From RPQJ01 sp046347155 (GTDB lineage: Bacteria; Pseudomonadota; Gammaproteobacteria; Steroidobacterales; Steroidobacteraceae), in NCBI GenBank assembly GCA_046347155.1, contig JAXMGT010000001.1, positions 496,001 through 560,000 of the forward strand: 64,000 nt of DNA, in the 5' to 3' direction. Under the pieces are notes generated by a model. It ran no database searches. It saw only the letters and a program-made list of their open reading frames with translations, and was not told the origin of the DNA. The translations under genes were made by a program, and so were the position numbers. Below are positions 7,901-17,090 of the stretch, in pieces (within the stretch, counting starts at the first letter, position 1; each line of letters begins with the position of its first letter).

Positions 7901-9238
7901 ATGACGGGACTCGAATCGCGGTCGGGCGCGGCGGGCGGCGACCCGGACAGCAGGCTCGTGCGCGCGCTCGGCGTGCGGCAGCTCACCGCGACGATCTTCA
8001 ACCACACGGTCGGCAGTGGCATCTTCGTGCTGCCCGCGTTCGCGGTCGCCGAACTCGGCAGCGCCGCGCCGGCCGCGTACCTCGTCTGCGCGGTCGTGAT
8101 GGTACTCGTGGTGCTGATGTTCGCCGAGGCGGGCAGCCGGGTGACGATCACCGGCGGCCCGTACGCGTACGTGGAGGTCGGGCTCGGCCCGTTCTTCGGC
8201 TTCGCGGCCGGCATCCTGCTCGCCGTCTCGCAGATCGCGGCCTGCGGCGCGATCGCGATGCTGCTCGCCGAGAGCATCGCGCGACTGCTCGGGCTCGCGC
8301 CGGCCTGGTCGACGGCGATCCTGCTCGCGCTGGTCGGCGGGCTCGCGGCCGTGAACATCCTGGGCGTCCGGCGCGGCGCGCGGGTGATCGAGGTGTTCAC
8401 GGCGGCGAAGCTGGTGCCGCTGCTCTTCTTCGTGCTGGTCGGCGCGTTCTACGTGCACCCGGCGAACCTGCGCTGGGATACGCTGCCCCCGGCGGCCGAC
8501 GTCGCGACGACGGTCGGGACGCTGATCTTCGCGTTCACCGGCATCGAGACCGCGCTGATGCCGAGCGGCGAGGTGAAGGACCCGACGCGGACGGTGCCGC
8601 GCGCGGCGATGCTCGCGCTCGCCGGCGCGACGCTGCTCTACCTCGGCGTGCAGGCGGTGGGCCTCGGCGTGATGGGCACCTCGCTCGCGAACGACACCGT
8701 GGCGCCGCTCGCGACCGCGACCGCGACCTTCGCCGGCGGCACGGGCGCCGCGCTCGTGCTCGCGGGCGCGTCCGTGTCGATGTTCGGATGGCTCACCGGC
8801 TCGATCCTGGCCGGGCCGCGCGCGCTCTTTGCACTCGCGCGCGACGGATTCCTGCCTCGCGGGCTCGCGTCAGTGCACCCGCGCTGGCACACGCCCTGGC
8901 TCGCGATCGTCGCCTATGCCGTGATCGCGGCCGGCGTGTCGCTCACGAGCAGCTACCGCGAGCTCGCGGTGCTGTCGAACCTCGCCTCGTTCGGCGTCTA
9001 CGTGCTCGGTGCCTTCGCGGTCTGGCGGCTCCGGGTGCGGGACGTGCGCGCCGATCGGCCGCCGTTCCTGATGCCGGGCGGGATGACGGTGCCGGTGCTC
9101 GCCTGCGCGGCGATCGGCTGGATCGCGCTGCAGACGATCACCCGCCGCGAGATGCTCGCGCTGGGCGGCGTTTTCGCGCTTTCGCTGCTCGTTTGGCTCG
9201 TGCAGGCGTCGCGGCGCCGCGCTGCTTCGGGGTCCTGA
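7901..9238 (+). CDS. APC-superfamily amino acid permease
   Basis: A protein of 445 residues with about 12 hydrophobic helices; AGGA lies eight bases before the ATG. The first helix holds the amino acid-polyamine-organocation signature FNHTVGSGIFVLP (the broken-helix GSGIF substrate site). Helix 6 shows FAFTGIETALMPSGEVKDPTRTVPRA, the second hallmark, where the helix break and the E-KNP-like loop bind the amino group. It is an inner-membrane amino acid importer or exchanger; which amino acid cannot be told from sequence. Its last ~100 bases overlap the end of the convergent wax ester synthase gene. Confidence 0.88.
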   Translation: MTGLESRSGAAGGDPDSRLVRALGVRQLTATIFNHTVGSGIFVLPAFAVAELGSAAPAAYLVCAVVMVLVVLMFAEAGSRVTITGGPYAYVEVGLGPFFGFAAGILLAVSQIAACGAIAMLLAESIARLLGLAPAWSTAILLALVGGLAAVNILGVRRGARVIEVFTAAKLVPLLFFVLVGAFYVHPANLRWDTLPPAADVATTVGTLIFAFTGIETALMPSGEVKDPTRTVPRAAMLALAGATLLYLGVQAVGLGVMGTSLANDTVAPLATATATFAGGTGAALVLAGASVSMFGWLTGSILAGPRALFALARDGFLPRGLASVHPRWHTPWLAIVAYAVIAAGVSLTSSYRELAVLSNLASFGVYVLGAFAVWRLRVRDVRADRPPFLMPGGMTVPVLACAAIGWIALQTITRREMLALGGVFALSLLVWLVQASRRRAASGS

Positions 9239-10703
9239 CCGCGCGCGGCGTGGCGTCGGCCGGCGCGTTCGGGTCGGGCAGCGCGTCGGCGGCCGCGAGC
9301 AGTTCCTCCCAGGCGCCCCGCATGCACTCGAGCATGTGGCCCGGGTCCGGCACCATGCTGCGGCACGACACCATCGACACCCACATCACGCCGTTGTAGC
9401 TCACGCCCGTGAAGTTGAGCCCGCAGCCGTCGACCGGGATGCTGACCGGGTAGAAGCACATGGCCTTGGCACCGGCGAGGTACATCGCCTCGTCGGGGCC
9501 GCGCACGTTCGACACCGTCAGGTTGATCCGCGACACCAGCGCCTTGTTGAACACGGTGTTCGCCGCGAACGGCGGCAGCACGTCGAGCAGGTTCTTCAGC
9601 AGGTCGAGCCCCATCGCCTCGCCCTGCGCCTTGCCGGCGCGCGAGGCCTCGTGGGCCGCGCGCAGCCGTTCGATCGGGTCGGCGATGTCCGAGCACACGC
9701 TCACCGGCACGCCCGCGACGTCGTTGCCGCCGGCCGAGGCGTCGCTGCGGAGCGAGATCGGCATCAGCGCGATCAGCGATCGGTCGGGCAGCTCGTGCTT
9801 GCGCTCGAGGTACTTTCGCACCGCGCCGCCCGCGACCGCGATGAACACGTCGTTCAGCGTCGATCCGGGCACCTTCGACCGGATGCGACGGATCCTCGAG
9901 AAGGGCATCCCGAAACCCTCGACGACCCGGTTCGTCGTGATGTCGCCGCTGAAGCGCGTCTGGGGCGCCGCGGGCGGTATCGCGGCGGACAGGCGACGCC
10001 CGAGCGCCGCGAAGTCGCCCTCGGCGATCTCGGGCAGGTGCTCGCGGCCGGCCGCGATCGCCCGGCCCGCGACCTGTCCCGCCATCCGCGCGAGCTTGCC
10101 CACGCGGTCGACCTGGTTCGCGACGCTCCTCGACAGGAACTCGTACGGCGACGGCTCGCGGTCGCCGACCACGACCCGCGGCGCCTCGCCGGCGGGGGTC
10201 CGTTCCGGCGTGCGTTCGTGCATCTGGCGCGTCAGGTGCACGGCCGCCATGCCGTCGACGATCGCGTGGTGGATCTTCAGGAACACCGCAAACGCGCCGG
10301 GAGGCAGCTTCGGGATGTTGTCGAGGCCCTCGATCACGTAGGCCTCCCAGAGCGGGTGCGCGCGGTCGAGCGGACGCGAGTGCAGCCGCGCGACCTGGAT
10401 CATCAGCTGCCGCCAGTCGCCCGGCTTCGGCAGCGCGATGTGGCGGATGTGGTACTCGACGTCGATGTCGGTCTCGGCCACCCAGTACGGGCGGTCGAGC
10501 GCGAACGGGACCTCGACGAGCCGGCGCCGGAACACCGGGTGCAGGTACAGGCGCTGCTCGTAGTGCTGGAGGATGTCCTTGAACCGGACCTTGCCCTCCG
10601 GCGCGGTCGTCACGTCGTAGATGATCAGCGAGGCGACGTGGTTGTAGACGTTGCCGCGCTCGCCGATGAGCATCACGTTGTCGGTGCCGGAAAGCTGCTG
10701 CAT
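9138..10703 (-). CDS. Wax ester synthase/diacylglycerol acyltransferase (WS/DGAT)
   Basis: A protein of 521 residues. The start MQQLSGTDNVMLIGE is the standard family opening (an in-frame start 42 bases further up is less typical). The acyltransferase motif HHAIVDG is present, as are PLWEAYVIEGL and NVRGPDEAMYLAGAKA of the WS/DGAT C-terminal domain. These enzymes join acyl-CoA to fatty alcohols or diacylglycerol to make storage wax esters or triacylglycerol at the inner membrane. The last ~50 residues are a low-complexity Lys/Arg/Ala tail (ATPARAKRAAKARKRRPARA) encoded mostly inside the 101-base overlap with the convergent permease gene. The tail is therefore probably an extension created by loss of an earlier stop. 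Confidence 0.9.
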   Translation of the reverse strand: MQQLSGTDNVMLIGERGNVYNHVASLIIYDVTTAPEGKVRFKDILQHYEQRLYLHPVFRRRLVEVPFALDRPYWVAETDIDVEYHIRHIALPKPGDWRQLMIQVARLHSRPLDRAHPLWEAYVIEGLDNIPKLPPGAFAVFLKIHHAIVDGMAAVHLTRQMHERTPERTPAGEAPRVVVGDREPSPYEFLSRSVANQVDRVGKLARMAGQVAGRAIAAGREHLPEIAEGDFAALGRRLSAAIPPAAPQTRFSGDITTNRVVEGFGMPFSRIRRIRSKVPGSTLNDVFIAVAGGAVRKYLERKHELPDRSLIALMPISLRSDASAGGNDVAGVPVSVCSDIADPIERLRAAHEASRAGKAQGEAMGLDLLKNLLDVLPPFAANTVFNKALVSRINLTVSNVRGPDEAMYLAGAKAMCFYPVSIPVDGCGLNFTGVSYNGVMWVSMVSCRSMVPDPGHMLECMRGAWEELLAAADALPDPNAPADATPRAVRTPKQRGAATPARAKRAAKARKRRPARASRGG

Positions 10704-10881
10704 GTCGCGAACCTCGGGGTGGTCGGCGCAGTGTGCAGCCGGCACCCGCGGGCGGCAATCCGGCCGGAGAGGGGCCCCCCGGTCGGAATCAGGCTCACAT
10801 AAGCCATTGAATAAAAAGGAGATGTCGCTGCTGCCGGCCGCTGCCGGGGAACTTCGGCGACATCCGGCAGTCTATGCTGCG

Positions 10882-11343
10882 ATGCAGCAACTCCAGTACG
10901 TCACGCCGGCGGCGCGCTTCGCGGCGACCGCACCCGCGGCCGGCACCCGGCGGGGTCTCGCAGTGCTCGCACTCGCGGCGGCGCTCGCCATCGCGTCGCC
11001 GAACGGCGCGCGCCGCGTGGCCGTCGACGCCGCGCCGCCGGCGCAGGCGCCGGAGTGGGTGCAGAGCGGCCGCGCGTCCTGGTACGGGCCGGGCTTCCAC
11101 GGGCGGCGCACGGCGAACGGCGAGGTGTTCGACACGAATTCGCTCACGATGGCGCACCGCACGCTGCCGTTCGGCACCGAGGTTCGAGTCACGAACCTGG
11201 TGAACGGTCGCAGCGTCGTGCTGCGCGTGAACGACCGGGGTCCTTACGTGCGCGGTCGGATCGCCGACCTGTCGCACGCCGCCGCGCAGCGGCTCGGGTT
11301 CGCGGACGAGGGCGTCACCCGCGTGCGGATCGACGTGATCTGA
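10882..11343 (+). CDS. rlpA: RlpA-like septal lytic transglycosylase (double-psi beta-barrel)
   Basis: About 153 residues. A hydrophobic N-terminal segment (RRGLAVLALAAALAIAS) is followed by one complete RlpA double-psi beta-barrel domain: GRASWYGPGFHGRRTANGE, FDTNSLTMAHRTLPFGT, VVLRVNDRGPYVRGR and DLSHAAAQRLGF. The conserved catalytic-type Asp of NDRGP is present. RlpA cleaves stem-peptide-free (naked) glycan strands at the division septum. This copy lacks a C-terminal SPOR domain, which typical RlpA has, so it is short. The start is uncertain: ATG at 10822 has AAAAAGGAG but with no spacing, so I prefer ATG at 10882. It is divergent from the WS/DGAT gene. Confidence 0.8.
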   Translation: MQQLQYVTPAARFAATAPAAGTRRGLAVLALAAALAIASPNGARRVAVDAAPPAQAPEWVQSGRASWYGPGFHGRRTANGEVFDTNSLTMAHRTLPFGTEVRVTNLVNGRSVVLRVNDRGPYVRGRIADLSHAAAQRLGFADEGVTRVRIDVI

Positions 11344-11350
11344 GCGAACT

Positions 11351-12592
11351 TCAGTCGCGGACCTTGAACGAGTAGCGCACCAGCGCCTGCACCTGGTTCT
11401 CGTCGAGCGTCGGCGAGAGGTCGAACTCCTCGCGTTCCTCGAACGTGCTGCGGATCCGCAGCCACTCGATGCCGACCTGCCAGTGCTCGCCGAATTCGCG
11501 CAGGTACGTGAGTGCGGTCGCGCTGCCGGTGTCGTCGTAGTACGGGATCTCGTCGCCCTTCTGCTGGCGCGTGCTGAACTGGTCGTAGCGGGCACTCAGG
11601 CGGTTCGGTCCCCACGCGTAGCTCACGAGCCCGAACCAGGCGTTGATGTCCCAGAGCTGCGTGCCGAACGGCGCACCGTGCCCACCGACGCTCGTGCGGC
11701 CGAGCAGGGCCTGCGCCACGATCGTCCAGTGCTCGTCCGGCTCGACCCGCAGCCCGACGAGGTCGAACCGCGTGTCCCAGGCGAACGTGCCGGACGAGTC
11801 GCTCGCACCCGGGTCGCCGCGGTTGTCGTAGTGCATCACTCGCAGGTCGAGCCACGACGCGTGCCGCCACCCGGCGCCGACGTAGTAGCCCGCGCGGTCG
11901 TCGATCTCCCGGAACATGTCGATCTTCGGCGCCGGGCCCTCGTACAGCGAGCCCGGGTAGGGGTATCGCCCGAACAGCGTCGTCTGGCGGTCGTGCAGCG
12001 CGAAGCCGCGCGAGGCGACCAGCACGCCCGCCGGGTCGTTCCAGCCGAAGACACCCGCCGTGAACGCGAATTCCTCGGCGCTGCCCACCGCCGAGCCACG
12101 CCAGCGCGCTTCGCCCTCGAGTCCGATCGTCCGGATCTCCTCGGCGATCCAGGTCGAGACCACCGAGTTCGAAACGGTGTAGACGTTGCTCCAGCCCGGT
12201 CCCCGGTTCTCGAACGAGGTCGGCGCGTAGAACATGCCCCCGCGCACCCGCCAGCGCCACGGGCCCTGCGGGAACGGGCGGTAGTCGACGTAGGCCTCGG
12301 TCACGTCGACCGGCGCCTCGTCGGCATCGCCCCAGCTGCCGGCGACGAGGTTCGCCGTGACGGTGTCGGTCACGCGGTAGCGCAGCGCGCCGAACGCCCG
12401 GCCGAGCGCCGCACCGTCGGTGTCGGGGTCGAAGCGCTGGCGGCCGAGGCCGCCCTCCAGGAACGACGGGGATGCGTCGCTCCAGACCGCGCGCAGGTCG
12501 AGTTCGCCCAGGAGTTCGATCCGGTCGCCGCCCCACGCGATGCACGGAGCGACGAGGATCAGCAGGGCGGCGCAGCGGGGCCGGAGCCGCAT
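11351..12592 (-). CDS. Porin-like outer-membrane beta-barrel protein
   Basis: A protein of 413 residues with signal peptide MRLRPRCAALLILVAPCIAWG. The rest is alternating amphipathic strands rich in aromatic girdle residues (FGALRYRVTDTVTANLVAG, AYVDYRPFPQGPWRWRVRGG, NRLSARYDQFSTRQQKGDE). It ends in VQALVRYSFKVRD, close to the C-terminal phenylalanine pattern of outer-membrane proteins. It is encoded one base after the cupredoxin-like gene (TGAGATG), so the two are co-translated. The neighbour suggests a metal- or redox-related envelope role, but the transported substrate cannot be inferred. No named porin family is clearly recognised. Confidence 0.75.
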   Translation of the reverse strand: MRLRPRCAALLILVAPCIAWGGDRIELLGELDLRAVWSDASPSFLEGGLGRQRFDPDTDGAALGRAFGALRYRVTDTVTANLVAGSWGDADEAPVDVTEAYVDYRPFPQGPWRWRVRGGMFYAPTSFENRGPGWSNVYTVSNSVVSTWIAEEIRTIGLEGEARWRGSAVGSAEEFAFTAGVFGWNDPAGVLVASRGFALHDRQTTLFGRYPYPGSLYEGPAPKIDMFREIDDRAGYYVGAGWRHASWLDLRVMHYDNRGDPGASDSSGTFAWDTRFDLVGLRVEPDEHWTIVAQALLGRTSVGGHGAPFGTQLWDINAWFGLVSYAWGPNRLSARYDQFSTRQQKGDEIPYYDDTGSATALTYLREFGEHWQVGIEWLRIRSTFEEREEFDLSPTLDENQVQALVRYSFKVRD

Positions 12593-12593
12593 C

Positions 12594-13268
12594 TCAATAA
12601 TCCCAGTCCGGGTCGCGAGGACCCGGGGACGGCCGGGGTCGCAGCGGTCGCGCGAGTGTCCAGGCGAACGACGGGTCACCGCCCTCGACACGCACGACGC
12701 GCTGCAACGAGGCGGCCGGGTCCGCGATGCGCGGTCCCCACAGGTCGATCCGGTATCGTCCCGGCGGGACGTCGTGCATCGTCGCGGTGCCGTCGCTGCC
12801 GGTGACGCCGAACCAGGGTGCGTCGGTCACGAAGATGTAGCCGACCATCTCGTCGTGGATGTTGCAGCCGAGCACCACGAGGCCCGCCGTGTCGAACGTG
12901 AGCGGCGGGTGCACCTCGCCCTTGTAGAGCGGCAGCTGGAAGCGCCTCGCCGGCGAGAACGAGTAGACCTGGTGGCTCACCGTGTCGTTGTTCGGGAAGT
13001 CGACCCGGGTGCCGGTGCGGATCGCGAGGACCTGTGGGACGAACCGGCGACCGAGCTGATCCATCGTCGCGTCGCGGCGTGAGGCGGCCGGAGGCGGCGT
13101 CCCGTCGAGTGGCGTCACGGTCGCGACGACGTCCGCGACCGCGGCTCCGTCGGGCGCGCTGACCCTGACGAGGATCGTGGCGGCCGCCACCTGCGCGGAC
13201 ACGGCGATGCACGCGCCCGCGAATGTGATCCAGGTCGCACCGGTCCTCAGCGCTTTCGCGAAATCCAT
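12594..13268 (-). CDS. Exported cupredoxin (plastocyanin/methylamine-utilisation type)
   Basis: A protein of 224 residues; GGGAG lies seven bases before the ATG and a signal peptide ends near AQVAAA. The mature protein has a carboxypeptidase-regulatory-like/plastocyanin fold with likely type-1 copper ligands in order: His in PNNDTVSHQVYSF, then Cys and His in LVVLGCNIHDEM, and the Met just after. Proteins like this are commonly labelled methylamine utilisation protein. The role is electron transfer or copper binding in the periplasm. It heads a two-gene operon with the porin-like gene and is divergent from a GGDEF-EAL gene 76 bases away, an arrangement that suggests joint regulation. Confidence 0.8.
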   Translation of the reverse strand: MDFAKALRTGATWITFAGACIAVSAQVAAATILVRVSAPDGAAVADVVATVTPLDGTPPPAASRRDATMDQLGRRFVPQVLAIRTGTRVDFPNNDTVSHQVYSFSPARRFQLPLYKGEVHPPLTFDTAGLVVLGCNIHDEMVGYIFVTDAPWFGVTGSDGTATMHDVPPGRYRIDLWGPRIADPAASLQRVVRVEGGDPSFAWTLARPLRPRPSPGPRDPDWDY

Positions 13269-13344
13269 CGCACATCTCCCGGTCGCGCGGCGGACGCCGC
13301 GACGCGCCCACCTAAGATCGGGCGCAATACGAACGCGAACCATC

Positions 13345-15705
13345 ATGAAGAGCTTTCGCACACGAATCCTTGCGCTCGTTCTCGGTCTGGTCACCGTGAC
13401 CGTCGTCGCCACCGTGACGTCGCTCGTCGCGAAGGCGGGCGAGGAGGCGCGCGAGCAGGCCGGCGAGCAACTGCGGGCGGGGCTGCTGCTGTCGCAGGAA
13501 GTGCTCGACTTCCGCGCGTCGCAGCTGCGCGCGGCCGTGCGGGTGCTCGCGGCCGACTACGGTTTCCGTGCGGCAATCGCCTCGGCCGACGGGCCGACGA
13601 TCCTCTCCGCGGTCGAGAACCACGCGGCGCGCGTTCGAGCGGGCCTCGTCGTCCTGCTCGATCCGCAGGGCCGGCCGATCGTCGCCACCGCGGGCGACCT
13701 CGCTCAGCAGGCGCTCGGCTCGCTCGCCGAGGTCACGACGCACCGCCCGGGCGCGAGTCGCGCGGGCCTGCACCTCGTCGGCGGCCGGCCGTACCAGCTC
13801 GTCGCCGCGCCGGTCCGCGCGCCGGACACGATCGCCTGGGTGATCATGGGATTCCCGGTCGACGATGCGTTGGCGGCCGAGATCGCGAGGCTGGGCAATG
13901 CCGCGGTGACGTTTGCGGGGTCCGCGGACGGCGCACCGGTGTACACGGCGAGTTCGCTGCCGCCGCCGCAACGCCCGTCCCCGGCCACCGCGCTGCACGC
14001 CGCGTCCGGCACGCTGCTCGAATTCGACCTCGGTGGCGCCGGCTACTTCGGCCGCGTCGTCTCGCTGCCCGTCGAGAGCGGGACGTTGCGACTGCTGCTC
14101 TCGACGCCGGTTGCCGAGGCACTGCGCCCGTACCAGGAACTGCGGCAATCGATCCTTCTGATCGGCGGAGGCGTGCTGCTCGTCGCCGCGCTGCTCGCGG
14201 TGTGGCTCGCGAACGGCGCGACCCGCCCGGTGGCGGCACTGACCGAATCCGCGCGACGGATCGAGGCGGGGGACTACTCGTTCGAGGTGAGCGCCGGCTC
14301 CGACCGGGAGTTCGGCCGGCTTGCCGCCGCGTTCAATTCGATGCGTTCGGCGGTGGGCGAGCGCGAAGGCCGCATCCTCCACCAGGCGAGGCACGATCCG
14401 CTGACAGGCCTGCCGAATCGCGCGTACGCCGCCGAGCTGCTCGAGCAGCGCGTGGCCGGCGGGATCGGCCCGGTGTCCGCCTGCGTCGTGGACCTGCAGC
14501 GGTTCAGGGACGTGAATGCGTCGCTCGGGCACGCGGTCGGCGACTCCGTGCTGCGCGAGGTCGCCGCCCGCCTCGCCGAGGAGGGCCCGGCGCGGGGCCG
14601 GGTGGCCCGCATCGCCGCCGACAAGTTCCTCGTGGTCCTCGAGCGCTGCGCCGAGGCGGCGCGCGAGGAACTGGCGCGGATCGCGGCACGCCTGCGCACC
14701 GGGATCGATGCCGGCGGCGTGCGCGTGCTGCTCGACGTTCGCGCCGGCATCGCCTGCTGGCCCGACCACGCGGCCAGCGGCGCCGACCTGCTCCGCGGCG
14801 CCGACGTCGCACTCGACAAGGCCAAGGAGTCGGGCGTCGCGATCGGCATCTACGTGCCCGGCGACGAGGCGGAGTACCGGCGCCGGATCGGACTGCTCGG
14901 GGAGCTTCCCGGCGCGATCGCGGCCGACGAACTCTCGCTGCACTTCCAGCCCAAGGTCGGCTCGCACTGCGGCCGGGTGATCGGCTGCGAGGCGCTGCTG
15001 CGCTGGCACAGCCCGCGGCACGGCCACATCGCCCCGTCGGAATTCGTCGCCTATGCCGAGCGTACCGGGGCGATGCGCCTGCTCACGTCCTGGGTGCTGC
15101 GCTCGGCGCTGCGCCAGCTGCGGGCCTGGGAGGACGCGGGCCACGACTGGCATGTCGCGGTGAACCTCTCGGCCTCGGACCTGGCCAACCCGGGCCTCGC
15201 GCTCGAGGTCGTGGCGCTGCTCGACGAGACCCGGGCCAACCCGGCGCGGCTCGTGCTCGAGATCACCGAGAGCACGGTGATGCGCGAGCTCGCGAATGCA
15301 CTCCGCGTGATGGAGCCGCTGCGGGCGCTCGGCGTGCGGTTCGCGATCGACGATTTCGGGACGGGCTACTCATCGCTCGCGAGCCTGCAGCAGCTGCCGG
15401 TGGACGAACTGAAGATCGACCGTGCATTCGTGCGGAACCTCGGCTCGAGGGCCAGCGACGCGGCGATCGTCCGCTCGATCGTGGACCTCGCGCACTCGAT
15501 GTCGCTCAAGGTGGTCGCCGAGGGCGTCGAAGACGGGGCGGCGCTCGCGGTGCTGCGCGACCTCGACTGCGACGTGATCCAGGGCTACCACTACTCGAAG
15601 CCGCTGCCTCCGGCGGAGTTCGCCCGCTGGGCCTGCGCGCACGACGCGGCACTGCCGCCCGCGCCGGCGCCGGTCGTGCTGCACCCGGCCCGCGCCGGAG
15701 CCTGA
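13345..15705 (+). CDS. Membrane c-di-GMP phosphodiesterase: sensor-HAMP-degenerate GGDEF-EAL
   Basis: A protein of 786 residues. Membrane helix 1 is at residues ~7-28, followed by a periplasmic sensor of ~240 residues (CACHE-like), helix 2 at ~269-289, and a HAMP domain starting at ANGATRPVAALTES. The GGDEF domain has lost its signature: the active-site loop at ~residue 423 reads IAADKF, so cyclase activity is unlikely. The EAL domain is intact: CEALLRW (~549), the Asn of AVNLSASDL, LEITES, AIDDFGTGYSSLASL, ELKIDRAFV, VVAEGVED and VIQGYHYS. The protein therefore most likely hydrolyses c-di-GMP in response to a periplasmic signal. It is divergent from the cupredoxin/porin operon, whose product might report the signal; that link is inference. 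Confidence 0.88.
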   Translation: MKSFRTRILALVLGLVTVTVVATVTSLVAKAGEEAREQAGEQLRAGLLLSQEVLDFRASQLRAAVRVLAADYGFRAAIASADGPTILSAVENHAARVRAGLVVLLDPQGRPIVATAGDLAQQALGSLAEVTTHRPGASRAGLHLVGGRPYQLVAAPVRAPDTIAWVIMGFPVDDALAAEIARLGNAAVTFAGSADGAPVYTASSLPPPQRPSPATALHAASGTLLEFDLGGAGYFGRVVSLPVESGTLRLLLSTPVAEALRPYQELRQSILLIGGGVLLVAALLAVWLANGATRPVAALTESARRIEAGDYSFEVSAGSDREFGRLAAAFNSMRSAVGEREGRILHQARHDPLTGLPNRAYAAELLEQRVAGGIGPVSACVVDLQRFRDVNASLGHAVGDSVLREVAARLAEEGPARGRVARIAADKFLVVLERCAEAAREELARIAARLRTGIDAGGVRVLLDVRAGIACWPDHAASGADLLRGADVALDKAKESGVAIGIYVPGDEAEYRRRIGLLGELPGAIAADELSLHFQPKVGSHCGRVIGCEALLRWHSPRHGHIAPSEFVAYAERTGAMRLLTSWVLRSALRQLRAWEDAGHDWHVAVNLSASDLANPGLALEVVALLDETRANPARLVLEITESTVMRELANALRVMEPLRALGVRFAIDDFGTGYSSLASLQQLPVDELKIDRAFVRNLGSRASDAAIVRSIVDLAHSMSLKVVAEGVEDGAALAVLRDLDCDVIQGYHYSKPLPPAEFARWACAHDAALPPAPAPVVLHPARAGA

Positions 15706-15706
15706 A

Positions 15707-17086
15707 TCATCGCGCGAGGTACTTGTCGAGCGTGCGATGGAAGTGGCGGATCCGGGATTCCTGGTAACGCGCCAGGTGGACGGTCCCGGTGCCGCTCGCG
15801 AGCAGCCCCTGCTGCACGTGGGGCATGTTGTCCATGTCCTGATCGATCACCGGCCCGAGCACCGGCAGCTCCTTCGCCTCCGACCACGTCTCCGCGGGCC
15901 CGAGCCAGTGCACGGGCACCGGTGCGGGCCGCGGTCCGCCATCCGGGACGCGCTTCAGGATCATGACTTCCATGATGCAGCTCGCCACGTCCAGCCCGTT
16001 CGGTCGCCAGCGGTAGACGATGTTCGGCGCGAAGCCGCCCCATGGCGAGAAGTTCGGGAACACGTTGTAGACCATCGCGTCGAGCGTCTCGGCGTCCGTG
16101 ACGCCGGTCCAGTCGCCGCCCCAGGCGCGGTGGAACGACTGCCGGTTGAGTTCCCCGAGCGCCGCGCGCGGTCGCGTGGTCCCGGCGCGCCGGCAGATCT
16201 CGTCCGGGTCCGAGCGACGCGACATCAGCGCGAGCATCCCCTCGAGCGTCGCCCGGTCGCTGACCCGGTTCTTGCCGCGGTGCGGGCTCGGTGCCGCGAA
16301 CGCCGTGAGGTTGCGGTTCACGTGGTCGCCGTACAGGTCGTACTGCGAGTTCGCGTCCGCGATCACGTCGAGGATCTGCGGGTGCGTCGCGATCACGTGG
16401 AAGGACTCCATGAACGCTTCCTGCGCCACCTTCCAGTTGCAGCCGATCACCTTGGCGACGTGCGCGGACTTCCAGCAGTCCTCGAGCCGCCAGCGGGCGA
16501 AGTGCGCCGGCAGCACCTCGAGGTACTGTTCGAGCGGTGGCGCCTGCGGGTCCATGTTGATGAACACGAACCCGCCCCAGGTCGCGGTGCGCGCCTCGGG
16601 CAGCCGCCAGTCGCCGTCCGACAGGTGCGCGAAATCGTGCCGGCACGGGGCATTGCGCAGCGTGCCGTCGAGGTCCCAGGTGAATCCGTGGAACGGGCAG
16701 CGATACGACTCGACGTGCCCGTCGGCGAGCTGCAGCTTGCGGCCGCGATGCAGGCAGGAGTTGTAGTAGGCACGGACCCGGCCGGAGCGGTCGCGGGTCA
16801 CCAGGAACGACTTGCCGACGATGTCGTAGACGCAGGTGTCGCCGGGTGCGGCGATCTCCTCCTCGCGGCAGGCCATCTGCCACACGCGTGGCCAGAGCCG
16901 GGAAACCTCGAGGTCGAAGAACTCCTTCGACGTGTAGCGCGAGGCCGCGATCGGCGCGGTGCCGAGGTCCGGAGCCGATTGCTCGCGCAGGAAGCCTGGC
17001 ACCGGGCGCGAGTCCGCGTCCAGGTAGTCCTGGTAGGTGGGTGAGCCGCCGGCGCTGGCCGGGCGGCCGCTGCGATCGCTGGACAC
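15707..17086 (-). CDS. Rieske [2Fe-2S] ring-hydroxylating-type oxygenase, alpha subunit (1)
   Basis: A protein of 459 residues. The Rieske cluster is bound by CLHRG and CPFHGFTWDLDG (Cys-His pairs). The mononuclear iron facial triad is suggested by ESFHVIATHPQ plus a distant Asp. The catalytic domain is of the START/SRPBCC type, as in aromatic-ring and betaine/carnitine-type Rieske oxygenases. It lies 4 bases downstream of a second Rieske alpha subunit; the two share a C-terminal motif (YQESRIRHFHRTLDKY here, YQERRIYHWHEELDRR there), so they are paralogues. No reductase, ferredoxin or beta subunit is encoded nearby, so electrons must come from elsewhere. The substrate is not deducible. Confidence 0.88.
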   Translation of the reverse strand: MSSDRSGRPASAGGSPTYQDYLDADSRPVPGFLREQSAPDLGTAPIAASRYTSKEFFDLEVSRLWPRVWQMACREEEIAAPGDTCVYDIVGKSFLVTRDRSGRVRAYYNSCLHRGRKLQLADGHVESYRCPFHGFTWDLDGTLRNAPCRHDFAHLSDGDWRLPEARTATWGGFVFINMDPQAPPLEQYLEVLPAHFARWRLEDCWKSAHVAKVIGCNWKVAQEAFMESFHVIATHPQILDVIADANSQYDLYGDHVNRNLTAFAAPSPHRGKNRVSDRATLEGMLALMSRRSDPDEICRRAGTTRPRAALGELNRQSFHRAWGGDWTGVTDAETLDAMVYNVFPNFSPWGGFAPNIVYRWRPNGLDVASCIMEVMILKRVPDGGPRPAPVPVHWLGPAETWSEAKELPVLGPVIDQDMDNMPHVQQGLLASGTGTVHLARYQESRIRHFHRTLDKYLAR

Positions 17087-17090
17087 GGGG

